Shown: positions 1 to 7,790, counted from the first letter of the stretch. The stretch: 64,000 nucleotides of DNA from an uncultured Roseburia sp. (GCA_934317215.1 CAKREH010000003.1:1-64000), one strand, 5' to 3'. The notes: generated by a model from the sequence alone, not told the origin. A program made the numbers and translations.

Positions 1-183
1 GAAGATGATGCAGGGCTTGATTTGATTGATTTCTATGTTCTTCCGCATTATCTTACAGCACCATTTAAGAAAGTTACTGAGAAAATAATGACTGAATTTT
101 CGGATTTGAATCTATGCCCAATTAACAACCATCAGGGAATTGTAATTGATGGTGAAGGTTCAAAGGTTGTTTGCAAAGACTAA
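1..183 (+). CDS. Peptidase E-like (S51) protein, C-terminal fragment
   Basis: Frame 1 is open from the window edge to a TAA at 181-183 and gives 60 residues; the start lies outside the window. The stretch LIDFYVLPHYLTAPFKK followed by CPINNHQGIVIDG resembles the C-terminus of peptidase family S51 (peptidase E, class I glutamine amidotransferase-like fold), where a late His-containing segment and a short beta-hairpin close the fold. Family members are cytoplasmic Asp-X dipeptidases or close relatives. The catalytic Ser-His-Glu core is not visible, so activity cannot be judged. The identification is by pattern recognition only. Confidence 0.6.
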   Translation, partial: EDDAGLDLIDFYVLPHYLTAPFKKVTEKIMTEFSDLNLCPINNHQGIVIDGEGSKVVCKD

Positions 184-247
184 TTTGAAAATTCCAATTT
201 ATCTGACTGAAAAAATATATGGGAAACTAAAGTAGCATCAGCCGCCT

Positions 248-358
248 ATGACGATAGATGAACAGATCGTAGCATTGTATCTGTTTAATACCAATTTTAG
301 GCAAATAACATTTGCTGAAATAGAAACCTATACTATATATCAGATTTGGAAGGGATGA
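248..358 (+). CDS. Possible 36-aa small ORF, unrecognised
   Basis: A short ATG-to-TGA frame lies between the peptidase fragment and the ATC-hydrolase-like gene. The product begins MTIDEQIVALYLFNTNFRQI and contains no motif I recognise. No convincing ribosome binding site precedes it. It ends only a few bases before the GTG start of the next gene, so it could be a leader peptide translationally coupled to it, a gene remnant, or chance. Weakly supported. Confidence 0.2.
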   Translation: MTIDEQIVALYLFNTNFRQITFAEIETYTIYQIWKG

Positions 359-365
359 CGATAAA

Positions 366-983
366 GTGTTAAAGTATGGCATTTATGCAAAAGCCGTAGA
401 GCTGTTATGTTTCAAGCCTGCATTAGAGAAACTTGCAATTTTATACCCCAAAATGGATATCAAGGCTTACCAGAAAAAAGTAAAACACGAATACAGAAAA
501 ATGCTGCTAAGAACACCTGATATTGGCGGAAGTTCTCTGGAAATGAATCTGTATATTGCTGCTTTTGTCTTTTCCTTACATAAAGCAGAACCGGACAAAA
601 TCACTCCGGATGTTGTCGATCAGATGATAACTGCTGTTTTTGTCTCTCCATTTATGGTGAAGGCACATAAAAATAAGAAATGTACGTTATTTACCGATAA
701 AGTACAGAATCAAAAAGTGAAAGAAAGCATTGCAAGTCGGACATCTGGTTATGAACTTGACTGGAAATTCCATTATGAAAAAGGAATCAATGAATTCTAT
801 AATACATACACGGAATGTGGCATTTGTAAATTGGGAAGAAGAGAAAATTGCTTTGAATTTGTTCCATGCTTATGTAATATGGATGAAAGAAACTATCGAA
901 ATGAAGGCGGACAATTACACCGGACGAAAACACTTGCACAGGGAGATGTATGCTGTGATTTTCATGTTACAAAGATCAAATAA
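366..983 (+). CDS. L-2-amino-thiazoline-4-carboxylate (ATC) hydrolase-like protein
   Basis: Predicted 205-aa cytoplasmic protein starting at GTG, with a purine-rich site (AAGGGA) about ten bases upstream. The C-terminal part carries CGICKLGRRENC, then FVPCLCNMD and finally TLAQGDVCCDFH. This is the Cys-rich signature of the ATC hydrolase family (PF14196), named for a Pseudomonas enzyme that opens the thiazoline ring during L-cysteine formation from ATC. Clostridial members are numerous and mostly uncharacterised, so the real substrate is unknown. The protein is alone on the plus strand with the peptidase tail. The family call is fairly safe; the reaction is inferred from the family name only. 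Confidence 0.65.
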   Translation: MLKYGIYAKAVELLCFKPALEKLAILYPKMDIKAYQKKVKHEYRKMLLRTPDIGGSSLEMNLYIAAFVFSLHKAEPDKITPDVVDQMITAVFVSPFMVKAHKNKKCTLFTDKVQNQKVKESIASRTSGYELDWKFHYEKGINEFYNTYTECGICKLGRRENCFEFVPCLCNMDERNYRNEGGQLHRTKTLAQGDVCCDFHVTKIK

Positions 984-1006
984 TATTCAAGTTTTGGCAA
1001 GTTTTA

Positions 1007-1519
1007 TCATTCACTCTGCTTCACCCACGCCTCAAGTTCCGCCTTCGAACTTTTCGCCTGACTGCCTGTAATAGATTTTCCCTTCGCAATGTCTGCGCCC
1101 GGGCAAAGCTTCTTTAGCATTGCCTCGCTTTTTCCCATGCCGCTTCCCTCATTGGTACAGAACGGCAGGATCTTCTTCCCGTAAGAGTCGAATGACTCTA
1201 AAAACGTTGCCACTGCCATCGGTATCGTTCCGCAGTAATTCGGGTATCCGAGAATGAGCGTATCATAGGCTTCCATATTTTCCGGAAGTTTTACAAGTTC
1301 CGGTCTGCTGTTCTCCGTAAAATCAATTTTTGCCTGTGCAACACATTCCCTGTACTGATCCGAATACGGCTTTTTCATCTCGATTTTAAAAACGTCTGCA
1401 TCTAAAAATTCTTTGATAAGATTTGCACAGATCTCCGTGTTCCCGACCGTTATATTCTTTATGGAACCACCAAAATAATTTTCTCCGGCTCTTGAAAAAT
1501 AGGCAATTAATGTACGCAT
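1007..1519 (-). CDS. Flavodoxin
   Basis: A 170-aa flavodoxin-like FMN protein. It opens with MRTLIAYFSRAGENY, the beta1/phosphate-binding loop of the 'YFSRxGxN' subgroup. It continues with YDTLILGYPNYCGTIPMAV (the W/Y-P-x-W region that flanks the flavin) and LPFCTNEGSGMGKS (second flavin loop). I start it at 1519 rather than the upstream in-frame codon at 1627 because AGGAGGAAACGAAAA directly precedes this ATG and the upstream stretch looks like leader. The long-chain insertion is absent, so it is a short-chain type. It likely serves as an electron carrier or quinone/nitroreductase-like partner. Its promoter carries a MerR-style spacer palindrome, which suggests induction by electrophiles or thiol stress (inference). 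Confidence 0.85.
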   Translation of the reverse strand: MRTLIAYFSRAGENYFGGSIKNITVGNTEICANLIKEFLDADVFKIEMKKPYSDQYRECVAQAKIDFTENSRPELVKLPENMEAYDTLILGYPNYCGTIPMAVATFLESFDSYGKKILPFCTNEGSGMGKSEAMLKKLCPGADIAKGKSITGSQAKSSKAELEAWVKQSE

Positions 1520-1598
1520 TTTTCGTTTCCTCCTACCTGAGTGACAGTTATGGCTGTATTTTTTACAGTCATTCTGCTCCTGATTTTTGTATCCAGAA

Positions 1599-1627
1599 AT
1601 CATAATACGAGTGTACTCCAATGTCAA
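1599..1627 (-). promoter_or_regulatory. Flavodoxin promoter with MerR-like operator
   Basis: On the minus strand TTGACA (1622-1627) and TATGAT (1599-1604) are separated by 17 bases. The spacer contains an inverted repeat GAGT-2-ACTC at 1609-1618. MerR-family regulators of the AdhR type bind palindromes of this look inside the spacer of aldehyde- or electrophile-responsive promoters. Their spacers are usually stretched to 18-20 bases, so the ordinary spacing here is a point against the idea. Confidence 0.6.
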
Positions 1628-1637
1628 GATCTTTACA

Positions 1638-2561
1638 CTAATTTTCTATTTTCCAGGCACGAACCGCCTCCGTGACACGCCTGTCTATATCGATACGCGC
1701 TGCCTTACATTCCTTCGGATATTTTCTTCCGGCAGCAAACACTCTTGTAATCAGATCCCCTCCGACCGGAAGCATCATTTTTACCATGCCCTCCGGGAAA
1801 ACAAAATGCGTGGCATGCTTATAAATATAGTACTCGACGTCACAGGTGTGCTGTCTTTGGGATAAGCGGTCCCGCATCCTTCTTATGTACTTTGCCGCGT
1901 CCCACAAAACGTCATCCTCCGCACCGATCAAAAGGACTTTTCCCATAATCCGTTCGATTTTGATAAACTCTTCCTCCCGGATTGGATGTGCTTTCTCGGA
2001 ATCGTCAAAAATCTGACGGGATGCGATCATATCGCCGCCCCGTTTTGACTCCTCCTTTATTTTCATGCCATATTCCGGATGACGGTATGCATAAGGAAGA
2101 TACGGAAGCGGCTTTCCCTCCCAGGAAGCACTCGACTCACCCTCTCCCGGCCACTCGGTCTGTCCGTCCCGCTTGCCCTGATAAAATCCTTCCATGACAA
2201 AATCTGCCGGTGTCATTGCCAGCGTCAGCGTGATCTCCGGATAATACGATGCGGCGATCAGCGCATACATTCCGGTTGTAGATGCTCCTGTAATAGCAAT
2301 TTTTTCAATGCCCTGATTCTTTAAATAGGTGATCGCTGCACCAATCCTCTCCACCGGGAGATTATGATGGCTGTAATCTTTGTGTGCCGGGCTTAACGTG
2401 AGGGCACTTATCTGCAGTTTTTTGTGAATCCATTTGACCGCCGATTTTGCCATATAGTCCTCGCAGTCATCCCCCAGCATGGCAATGATCGCACATTTAC
2501 TTCCCTCTAACGGCCAGTAACAGCCGTAAAATTCCTTGTCGGTTTCCTTGATTTTTTTCAT
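1638..2561 (-). CDS. Alpha/beta hydrolase, BAAT C-terminal/acyl-CoA thioesterase family
   Basis: A 307-aa cytoplasmic serine hydrolase. The nucleophile elbow is GASTTG, preceded by LPVERIGAAITYLKNQGI, the layout of the BAAT_C (PF08840) acyl-CoA thioesterase/acyltransferase family. A late Asp (GAEDDVLWDA) and His (YKHATHFVFPEG) complete a plausible Ser-Asp-His triad. Bacterial members lack the N-terminal domain of the mammalian bile-acid conjugating enzymes and have unknown substrates. Three Met codons lie at 2570, 2567 and 2561; I chose 2561 because only that one is correctly spaced from the AAAAAGG ribosome site. A promoter with a palindrome lies upstream. Confidence 0.7.
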   Translation of the reverse strand: MKKIKETDKEFYGCYWPLEGSKCAIIAMLGDDCEDYMAKSAVKWIHKKLQISALTLSPAHKDYSHHNLPVERIGAAITYLKNQGIEKIAITGASTTGMYALIAASYYPEITLTLAMTPADFVMEGFYQGKRDGQTEWPGEGESSASWEGKPLPYLPYAYRHPEYGMKIKEESKRGGDMIASRQIFDDSEKAHPIREEEFIKIERIMGKVLLIGAEDDVLWDAAKYIRRMRDRLSQRQHTCDVEYYIYKHATHFVFPEGMVKMMLPVGGDLITRVFAAGRKYPKECKAARIDIDRRVTEAVRAWKIEN

Positions 2562-2611
2562 ATACATCATCCTTTTTCTTAAAAATTAATTCTGACAGAT
2601 ATCTATCTATA

Positions 2612-2640
2612 ATGTTAGTGTTAACTAACTATTTCGTCAA
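2612..2640 (-). promoter_or_regulatory. Hydrolase promoter with palindromic operator
   Basis: TTGACG (2635-2640) and TAACAT (2612-2617) lie 17 bases apart on the minus strand, about 50 bases before the hydrolase start. The 16-base near-palindrome GTTAGTGTTAACTAAC (2614-2629) fills the spacer and overlaps the -10 element. A repressor dimer bound there would block polymerase. MarR- or TetR-type repressors use sites of this size; no such gene is in the window. Confidence 0.55.
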
Positions 2641-2669
2641 GTACTACTGGCAATTTTTTATGAAGATTC

Positions 2670-2731
2670 GGGTGTCAAAAGTTGGCTCACAACTTAGCGA
2701 TTGTCAAATTGAAAACCACCTTTTAACACCC
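2670..2731. repeat. 62-bp element with imperfect terminal inverted repeats
   Basis: GGGTGTCAAAAGTTGG at 2670-2685 and CCACCTTTTAACACCC at 2716-2731 are inverted copies matching at 14 of 16 positions, with about 30 bases between them. It sits in the gap between the hydrolase promoter and the rplS terminator and encodes nothing. It could be a very small MITE-like or REP-like element, or simply a structured RNA end. No target-site duplication was established. Confidence 0.4.
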
Positions 2732-2742
2732 TAATCCTATAA

Positions 2743-2780
2743 AGTAAAAAAAAGCTGCAGTGTCTCCACTGCAGCTTTTC
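2743..2780 (-). terminator. rplS terminator
   Basis: A 13-bp perfect stem (AAAAGCTGCAGTG paired with CACTGCAGCTTTT) closes a four-base loop that reads GAGA in the minus-strand RNA. A T-run follows in the minus-strand direction. It lies just after the rplS stop and is a textbook intrinsic terminator. Confidence 0.92.
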
Positions 2781-2791
2781 GTTTACATCTA

Positions 2792-3145
2792 CTATTTTAC
2801 TAACTCTTTTACTTTTGCTTTCTTACCAACGCGATCTCTTAAGTAGAATAATTTCGCACGTCTTACTTTACCCTGACGAACTACTTCTACTTTCTCAACG
2901 TTCGGAGAATGTAACGGCCATGTTTTTTCTACGCCGACACCGTTAGAGATTTTTCTTACAGTAAATGTCTCACGGTTGCTTCCGCCCTGTTTTTTAAGTA
3001 CAGTACCTTCGAATACCTGGATTCTCTCACGGTTACCCTCTTTGATCTTACCGTAAACTTTTACAGTATCACCAACACGGAACTCCGGTACTTCTGCTTT
3101 TAACTGTGCTGTTTCAATGTTCTTAATGATTTCACTTGCGTTCAT
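2792..3145 (-). CDS. rplS: 50S ribosomal protein L19
   Basis: A 117-aa bL19, full family length. It lies at the 30S-50S interface and helps form an intersubunit bridge. Typical segments are [29 protein letters not shown] (SH3-like barrel) and [29 protein letters not shown] (basic tail). The start has a good AGGAGGTCACAAA site. It follows trmD after 129 bases and has its own promoter and a long leader, so it can be expressed more strongly than trmD/rimM. In Bacillus a similar leader (the L19 leader RNA) mediates autogenous control; I cannot confirm the fold here. Confidence 0.97.
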   Translation of the reverse strand: MNASEIIKNIETAQLKAEVPEFRVGDTVKVYGKIKEGNRERIQVFEGTVLKKQGGSNRETFTVRKISNGVGVEKTWPLHSPNVEKVEVVRQGKVRRAKLFYLRDRVGKKAKVKELVK

Positions 3146-3227
3146 TTTGTGACCTCCTGATAATTTGGATGTTCTTAATACGCGAATTCGTAACAGAGGA
3201 CCATCTATTTTTATTCACAACTGTTAT

Positions 3228-3256
3228 AGTATATCACATAAGTTTGTGATTGTAAA
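3228..3256 (-). promoter_or_regulatory. rplS promoter and leader
   Basis: TTTACA (3251-3256) and TATACT (3228-3233) are spaced by exactly 17 bases on the minus strand. Transcription from here leaves a leader of about 75 bases before the rplS start at 3145. That matches the position of the L19 leader known in other Firmicutes and allows rplS expression separate from trmD and rimM. Confidence 0.75.
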
Positions 3257-3274
3257 CAAATTTTATTTTTATTT

Positions 3275-3991
3275 TTAACGCCACTTTTTCCGCTCTTTTT
3301 CTGTCAGCTCTGCGCGCGCAAACAGATCCGGACGGCGTTCTTTCGTGCGGATGATCGATTGCTCCCTGCGCCATTCATCCACAAGCTTGTGATTGCCGGA
3401 CAGCAATACCGGAGGAACTTTTTTTCCCATCCACTCCTCCGGACGGCTGTACTGCGGGTACTCTAACAAATCTCCCTCAAATGACTCCGTAGAACCGGAT
3501 TCATCATTTGTCAGCACTCCCGGCACCATACGGGAAATCGCATCCACCATGACCATCGCCGGAAGTTCTCCTCCGGTTAAGACATAGTCACCGATCGAGA
3601 CATAGTCGGTCACAATCTCCTCTAAGACACGCTCGTCAATCCCCTCATAATGACCACATAAAAAAATCAGATTCTCTTCTTTTGCAAACGACTTTGCCGC
3701 CTGCTGTGTAAAAGTCGGTCCCTGCGGTGTGAGGTAAATTGTGCGCGGTTTTGTCCCAATTTTATCGACAATTGATCTCCACGCATCATAGACCGGCTGT
3801 GCCTGCATCAGCATTCCTGCACCACCGCCATATGGATAATCATCCACCTTTTTGTGTTTATTGATCGTATAGTCCCGGATATTTACCGCTTCGATCGTAA
3901 GCAGTCCCTTTTCTGCTGCCCTGCCGATAATACTGGTATTTAATCCCTGCATGACCATATCCGGAAACAATGTCATAATGTAGAAATTCAT
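3275..3991 (-). CDS. trmD: tRNA (guanine37-N1)-methyltransferase
   Basis: A 238-aa SPOUT-class enzyme that methylates N1 of G37 in tRNAs for Leu, Pro and Arg using S-adenosylmethionine, preventing +1 frameshifting. Visible hallmarks are [10 protein letters not shown] near residue 60, [12 protein letters not shown] near 110, and the trefoil-knot SAM site [20 protein letters not shown] near 133-152. The start overlaps the end of rimM by four bases (ATGA), implying translational coupling in the conserved rimM-trmD order. Length is normal for the family. Confidence 0.97.
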   Translation of the reverse strand: MNFYIMTLFPDMVMQGLNTSIIGRAAEKGLLTIEAVNIRDYTINKHKKVDDYPYGGGAGMLMQAQPVYDAWRSIVDKIGTKPRTIYLTPQGPTFTQQAAKSFAKEENLIFLCGHYEGIDERVLEEIVTDYVSIGDYVLTGGELPAMVMVDAISRMVPGVLTNDESGSTESFEGDLLEYPQYSRPEEWMGKKVPPVLLSGNHKLVDEWRREQSIIRTKERRPDLFARAELTEKERKKWR

Positions 3992-4521
3992 GCTTCCTCC
4001 CGCCTGCTGTTTAAGTCTCTTAAGCCGTCAAGCAGATGTACCTGCATCGTACCGCCCTCGATGTCCACCTGTTTTACACAGTCTTTGATCGCCGGAAGTA
4101 AAATATCATCCGCACCCTCTTTGCTGATCACATAGACATCATTCGCCCCTGTCTGCAGTACATCGGTCAGCGCTCCTAAATCTTCACCCTCATCCGAGGT
4201 CACTTTAAGACCGATGAGATCTGCTATAAAATACTCATTTTTCTTTAACTTTACGGCATTTTCCCTGGTCACATAGAGACTTTTTTTGCGGAACATCTCC
4301 ACATCATTGATATTGTCATATCCCTTAAACTTGAGTATTACCATATTTTTGAAGAACTTTACCCCGGCAATTTCCAGTGCAAGGTGTTCTTTTCCTGTGT
4401 CTAAGATTACCTGTTTTAATTTTTTAAAGCGTGCCGCATCATCTGTGGTCGGAAATACCTTAACTTCCCCGCGCACACCGTGTGTCGTTGTGATGACACC
4501 TACCTGAAGTAAATTCTCCAT
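3988..4521 (-). CDS. rimM: 16S rRNA processing protein RimM
   Basis: A 177-aa ribosome maturation factor that binds the 30S head and S19 during 16S processing. The N-terminal RimM barrel (about residues 5-90) contains [22 protein letters not shown]. The C-terminal PRC-barrel (about 100-170) contains [21 protein letters not shown]. The ATG at 4521 is preceded by GGAG at suitable spacing. The upstream region carries an unusual duplicated hairpin plus ribosome-site unit, annotated separately. Confidence 0.95.
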   Translation of the reverse strand: MENLLQVGVITTTHGVRGEVKVFPTTDDAARFKKLKQVILDTGKEHLALEIAGVKFFKNMVILKFKGYDNINDVEMFRKKSLYVTRENAVKLKKNEYFIADLIGLKVTSDEGEDLGALTDVLQTGANDVYVISKEGADDILLPAIKDCVKQVDIEGGTMQVHLLDGLRDLNSRREEA

Positions 4522-4605
4522 AAATTCTCCATTCCTGCGTGTGAAAAATCTTATTTTTCACACAAATTCTCCATTTCTTATATGTAAAAATCTTATTTTT
4601 ATACA
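4522..4605 (-). repeat. Duplicated hairpin and ribosome-site unit before rimM
   Basis: Two similar hairpins lie in tandem: a perfect 11-bp stem at 4539-4549/4553-4563 and an imperfect one at 4581-4591/4595-4605, both with the same CTT loop. The 11-mer AAATTCTCCAT (ATGGAGAATTT on the minus strand) occurs three times, at 4511-4521, 4522-4532 and 4564-4574. The first copy is the rimM start itself. The third copy reads as a 7-codon mini-ORF (MENLCEK) that ends inside the hairpin, so it mimics the rimM start. Confidence 0.7.
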
Positions 4606-4618
4606 ATTTTTCATTCTG

Positions 4619-5356
4619 TTATTTGATCCAGATTACAACATTCTCAACCAGACCTGTTTTCTGATTTGTAAAATTAATCTGCACGGAACCACCCTTTTCC
4701 AGTTTGATCTTCTTTGAAGAAGATAGATAAGATGTACTTTTTCCAAGCTTGTCATAATAGGTAAATGACGTCATCTTCCAGCCTTTTTTTGCTTTTACAT
4801 CAAACTTTTGTGTCTTTTTGCTTCCAAGTTTATAGTTATAAATATTTGTGTCTTTAAACTGGTTTTTTATTTGTTTGCTTCCTATTTTATAATTTGCAAC
4901 CGGATTACTCCATTTATAAACAGTCAGTTGTGATGTAAAAGTTGTCAGAAGCCTTCCTGTTTTTACCGTCACTTTAATCGTTGATTTTCCCGCCTTTAAC
5001 GGTTTGATCCGGATATTATTGTCACCTATGGAAATCTTTGCCACTTTTCCATTTGAGCTGCTCACTTTTGTAATTCTTCCGTTCGATGGCATATTTTTTA
5101 CTCTATATATATAAGTTGTACTTTTCTTTGGGCAGTATACCTGTGTCAGTTTTCCCCTGAAACTCATTTTCGTGGAAGCACCTTTACAGTATTCCTTTAC
5201 GATATCTGCTGTCTCATCTGACTCATTATCTTCGGTAAATACTGTATAGTTTCCTGTGTCTGTCACTATTTCCCTGGCACTTGTCAATACCGGTATCTGT
5301 ACAGTCAACAGCAATGTCAATAAAAATATAGAGCATTTTTTTGCGATATTTCTCAT
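4619..5356 (-). CDS. Secreted Ig-like (Big_2-type) domain protein, unknown role
   Basis: A 245-aa exported protein. From the chosen start it begins MRNIAKKCSIFLLTLLLTV and has a likely signal peptidase site near LTSA-RE, giving a classic Sec signal peptide. The start at 5356 is preferred over 5392 because GGGGGATAAGG precedes it. Residues about 80-145 form a bacterial Ig-like pattern (SSNGKVAKISIGDNN, then LKAGKSTIKVTVKTG). The C-terminal half is Lys/Ser/Tyr-rich and beta-like, ending FTNQKTGLVENVVIWIK. No anchor (LPXTG, TM) is visible, so it is probably released or held by charge. It sits oddly between rimM and the khpA terminator inside a ribosomal gene block. Confidence 0.7.
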   Translation of the reverse strand: MRNIAKKCSIFLLTLLLTVQIPVLTSAREIVTDTGNYTVFTEDNESDETADIVKEYCKGASTKMSFRGKLTQVYCPKKSTTYIYRVKNMPSNGRITKVSSSNGKVAKISIGDNNIRIKPLKAGKSTIKVTVKTGRLLTTFTSQLTVYKWSNPVANYKIGSKQIKNQFKDTNIYNYKLGSKKTQKFDVKAKKGWKMTSFTYYDKLGKSTSYLSSSKKIKLEKGGSVQINFTNQKTGLVENVVIWIK

Positions 5357-5400
5357 CCTTATCCCCCTTTTGTCTTTTCTGAAAGGATTCAAATGTTAAA

Positions 5401-5415
5401 TGTCACCTTTTGACA
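5401..5415. promoter_or_regulatory. Inverted repeat upstream of the Ig-like gene
   Basis: TGTCACCTTTTGACA is an inverted repeat (TGTCA-5-TGACA) about 45 bases before the Ig-like gene start and next to the khpA terminator. It may be an operator or part of the promoter; I could not place a convincing -35/-10 pair around it. Confidence 0.3.
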
Positions 5416-5429
5416 GCTGAATCCTGATA

Positions 5430-5471
5430 GAAAAAAAACCGGCTGCACCATGTTCATGATCACGCCGGTTT
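5430..5471 (-). terminator. Terminator after khpA
   Basis: AAACCGGC (5436-5443) pairs with GCCGGTTT (5464-5471), followed in the minus-strand RNA by a run of Us. It ends the ylxM-ffh-rpsP-khpA unit and therefore separates it from the Ig-like gene and rimM-trmD. Confidence 0.88.
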
Positions 5472-5481
5472 ACTGCAAAGA

Positions 5482-5712
5482 TTACTGCATAATCTCCACA
5501 ATCACTTTTTTTTCTTCTTTTGAGGCAGCAGCCTTCACAACAGAACGAATCGCTTTCGCAATACGTCCCTGTTTGCCGATCACCTTACCCATATCAGACT
5601 GTGCAACGCGCAGCTCTAATACGATTGCTTTTTCATTCTCGGTCTCAGTCACAACAACTTCGTCCGGGCAATCAACAAGCGCCTTGGCAATTACTTCTAC
5701 TAATTCTTTCAT
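5482..5712 (-). CDS. khpA: KH-domain RNA-binding protein KhpA (YlqC)
   Basis: A 76-aa single type II KH domain. The nucleic-acid-binding GxxG loop is visible as VIGKQGRIAKAIRSVVKAAA near residues 43-62. In other Firmicutes KhpA pairs with KhpB/Jag and affects cell elongation, sRNA binding and division. It lies 18 bases after rpsP with a GAGGTGGACCT ribosome site, the standard rpsP-khpA arrangement, and is the last gene before the terminator. Confidence 0.93.
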   Translation of the reverse strand: MKELVEVIAKALVDCPDEVVVTETENEKAIVLELRVAQSDMGKVIGKQGRIAKAIRSVVKAAASKEEKKVIVEIMQ

Positions 5713-5730
5713 AGGTCCACCTCACTGATC

Positions 5731-5976
5731 CTATTTCTCAATACCAGCATTTTTGAAAATTCTTGCTACGGTATCTGTTGGCTGAGCTCCGTTTGCTAAC
5801 CATTTCTTTGCTAAGTCCTCATTTACATGATACTCGCTCGGATCTTTAGTCGGATCATATGTTCCAATCTCTTCGATGAACTTTCCATCTCTCGGGGATC
5901 TGGAATCAGAAACTACGATACGATAGAAAGGTGCTTTCTTCTGTCCCATTCTTCTTAATCTGATCTTTACTGCCAT
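5731..5976 (-). CDS. rpsP: 30S ribosomal protein S16
   Basis: An 81-aa bS16 that binds 16S rRNA helices of the 5' domain. [20 protein letters not shown] at the N-terminus and [20 protein letters not shown] are diagnostic. I start it at 5976 because AGGAGGTGAAAGTA lies directly upstream; the in-frame Met three codons earlier would overlap that site. It lies between ffh and khpA, as in many Firmicutes. Confidence 0.96.
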   Translation of the reverse strand: MAVKIRLRRMGQKKAPFYRIVVSDSRSPRDGKFIEEIGTYDPTKDPSEYHVNEDLAKKWLANGAQPTDTVARIFKNAGIEK

Positions 5977-6011
5977 TACTTTCACCTCCTTAAATTTTTG
6001 CTGTTCATTTA

Positions 6012-7358
6012 TTAAAAAGGAAGGCCTTTAAACATTCCCTTTTTACCTTTTTTCATCATGCCGGGCATCTGTTTCATCATTTTCTTCGCCTGGTCAAACT
6101 GTTTTACAAGACGGTTGACCTCTGCGATATCCACGCCTGCCCCCTGTGCGATTCTGCGTTTTCTGCTCGGATTGAGCAATGACGGATTCTGTCTCTCCTC
6201 AACTGTCATCGAGAAAATGATCGCCTCAGTGCGTGCCATATTCTTCTCAGCCGCTTCCTCGTCAATCTCAGGCATCTTACCGCCGCCAAGTCCCGGCATC
6301 ATACCGAGGATACTGGAAAGACCGCCCATTTTTTTCATCTGACTCATGGACTCTAAATACATCTCAAAGTCAAATTCATTCTTGCGCATCTTTTCTTCAA
6401 GTTTTTTTGCTTTCTCCTCGTCAAGCTCACTCTGTGCTTTCTCAATAAGCGTCAGCACATCACCCATTCCAAGGATTCTCGATGCCATACGGTCAGGATA
6501 AAACTGCTCTAAATCAGAAAGCTTTTCTCCCATACCTGCGTAAAGAATCGGTTTGCCGGTCACCGCTCTTATCGAGAGTGCCGCACCACCTCTGGTGTCA
6601 CCATCAAGTTTGGTAAGTACTACGCCGTCAATTCCGATCTTCTCATCGAAGGTCTTCGCAACATTGACTGCATCCTGTCCTGTCATGGCATCAACCACTA
6701 ATATGGTCTGTGATACCGCAACATTTTCTTTTATCTGAATCAATTCGGCCATCATGTCCTCATCTACATGAAGACGTCCTGCCGTATCGATGATCAGCAC
6801 ATTAAAATCATTCTTTGTGGCATGCTCTACCGCAGCCTTTGCAATGTTCACAGGTGTGTTCTTATCTCCCATGGAAAATACTTCCACGCCCTGTTTCTCA
6901 CCATTGATCTGTAACTGTTCGATTGCCGCCGGACGATAAACATCACATGCTGCAAGCAGTACTTTCTTACCTTTGGCTTTTAACTTTCCGGCAATCTTTG
7001 CTGTCGTGGTCGTCTTACCGGCACCCTGAAGACCTGCCATCATAATGATCGTCAGTTCTTTGCCCGGACGAAGTGCTATCTCTGTCGTCTCAGAACCCAT
7101 CAGACGGATCATCTCTTCATTTACAATCTTGATGACCATCTGTCCCGGATTCAGTCCGTTCATCACGTCCTGTCCGATCGCGCGTTCCTGCACATCTTTG
7201 ACAAACTGCTTGACTACCTTGAAATTGACATCGGCCTCTAAAAGAGCCATCTTAACTTCCTTTAAAGCAGCCTTCACATCATCTTCTGTCAAACGCCCTT
7301 TGCTTCTCAGGTTTTTAAACACATTCTGGAGTTTTTCGGATAAACTGTCAAATGCCAT
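6012..7358 (-). CDS. ffh: Signal recognition particle protein Ffh
   Basis: A 448-aa SRP54 GTPase that binds signal sequences and 4.5S/SRP RNA and docks with FtsY. The order is N domain (1-90), G domain with [13 protein letters not shown] (G1, near 103), [12 protein letters not shown] (G3, near 190) and [12 protein letters not shown] (G4, near 246), then a Met-rich M domain from about 330 ([35 protein letters not shown]). Full family length. Its ATG abuts the ylxM stop, so the pair is co-translated. The SRP RNA gene is not in the window. Confidence 0.97.
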   Translation of the reverse strand: MAFDSLSEKLQNVFKNLRSKGRLTEDDVKAALKEVKMALLEADVNFKVVKQFVKDVQERAIGQDVMNGLNPGQMVIKIVNEEMIRLMGSETTEIALRPGKELTIIMMAGLQGAGKTTTTAKIAGKLKAKGKKVLLAACDVYRPAAIEQLQINGEKQGVEVFSMGDKNTPVNIAKAAVEHATKNDFNVLIIDTAGRLHVDEDMMAELIQIKENVAVSQTILVVDAMTGQDAVNVAKTFDEKIGIDGVVLTKLDGDTRGGAALSIRAVTGKPILYAGMGEKLSDLEQFYPDRMASRILGMGDVLTLIEKAQSELDEEKAKKLEEKMRKNEFDFEMYLESMSQMKKMGGLSSILGMMPGLGGGKMPEIDEEAAEKNMARTEAIIFSMTVEERQNPSLLNPSRKRRIAQGAGVDIAEVNRLVKQFDQAKKMMKQMPGMMKKGKKGMFKGLPF

Positions 7359-7703
7359 CTATAGCTCCTCTAATATCTGATTGGAGATCTGTTCGATCTC
7401 TTCTAACACTGCCTCGTCATGGTTCTTATAGAACTCTTTGGTCAACGTGTGGATCTTTGTTACCATACCTCTTGCGGTCTGGAATTTTTCGATCAGATGA
7501 AGCTTGCTCTCATATCCTTCTAAGGTCTTCGTACACCGCTTTACCATATCATGTACACCCTGACGGCTGATTCCTTCTTCATCCGCGATCTCACCGAGTG
7601 AGAGATCATTGAACACAAAATCTTCATATATCTTTCTCTGGTGTTCGTTTAAAAGCTCTCCATAGAAATCATATAGATACGCCTGTTCAATCTTTTCTTC
7701 CAT
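7359..7703 (-). CDS. ylxM: Putative DNA-binding protein YlxM
   Basis: A 114-aa sigma-70 region 4-like helix-turn-helix protein (UPF0122). [20 protein letters not shown] and [19 protein letters not shown] (recognition helix, about residues 38-56) match YlxM, which in streptococci modulates SRP GTPase activity. I chose 7703 over the upstream TTG at 7715 because GGGATATGAG precedes it. It is the first gene of the ylxM-ffh-rpsP-khpA unit. Confidence 0.92.
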   Translation of the reverse strand: MEEKIEQAYLYDFYGELLNEHQRKIYEDFVFNDLSLGEIADEEGISRQGVHDMVKRCTKTLEGYESKLHLIEKFQTARGMVTKIHTLTKEFYKNHDEAVLEEIEQISNQILEEL

Positions 7704-7743
7704 CTCATATCCCAATCTGTACTCTCACATCAGCACCTTGCAT

Positions 7744-7790
7744 AGATTATCATAAAAAAGAATGGGTGTCAAGCATTTTTTCTTGACACC
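7744..7790 (-). promoter_or_regulatory. ylxM-ffh promoter embedded in a TGTCAAG/CTTGACA palindrome
   Basis: On the minus strand TTGACA (7767-7772), 17 bases, TAATCT (7744-7749). The -35 hexamer is one arm of a 9-bp inverted repeat GGTGTCAAG (7765-7773) / CTTGACACC (7782-7790). The same 22-base core with one base different recurs at the yceD-rpmF promoter near 18263-18284. Confidence 0.8.

Noticed and set aside
730..1071. 113-aa plus-strand frame overlapping the ATC-hydrolase-like gene
   Set aside because: Lies in another frame of a well-supported gene and overlaps the flavodoxin end.
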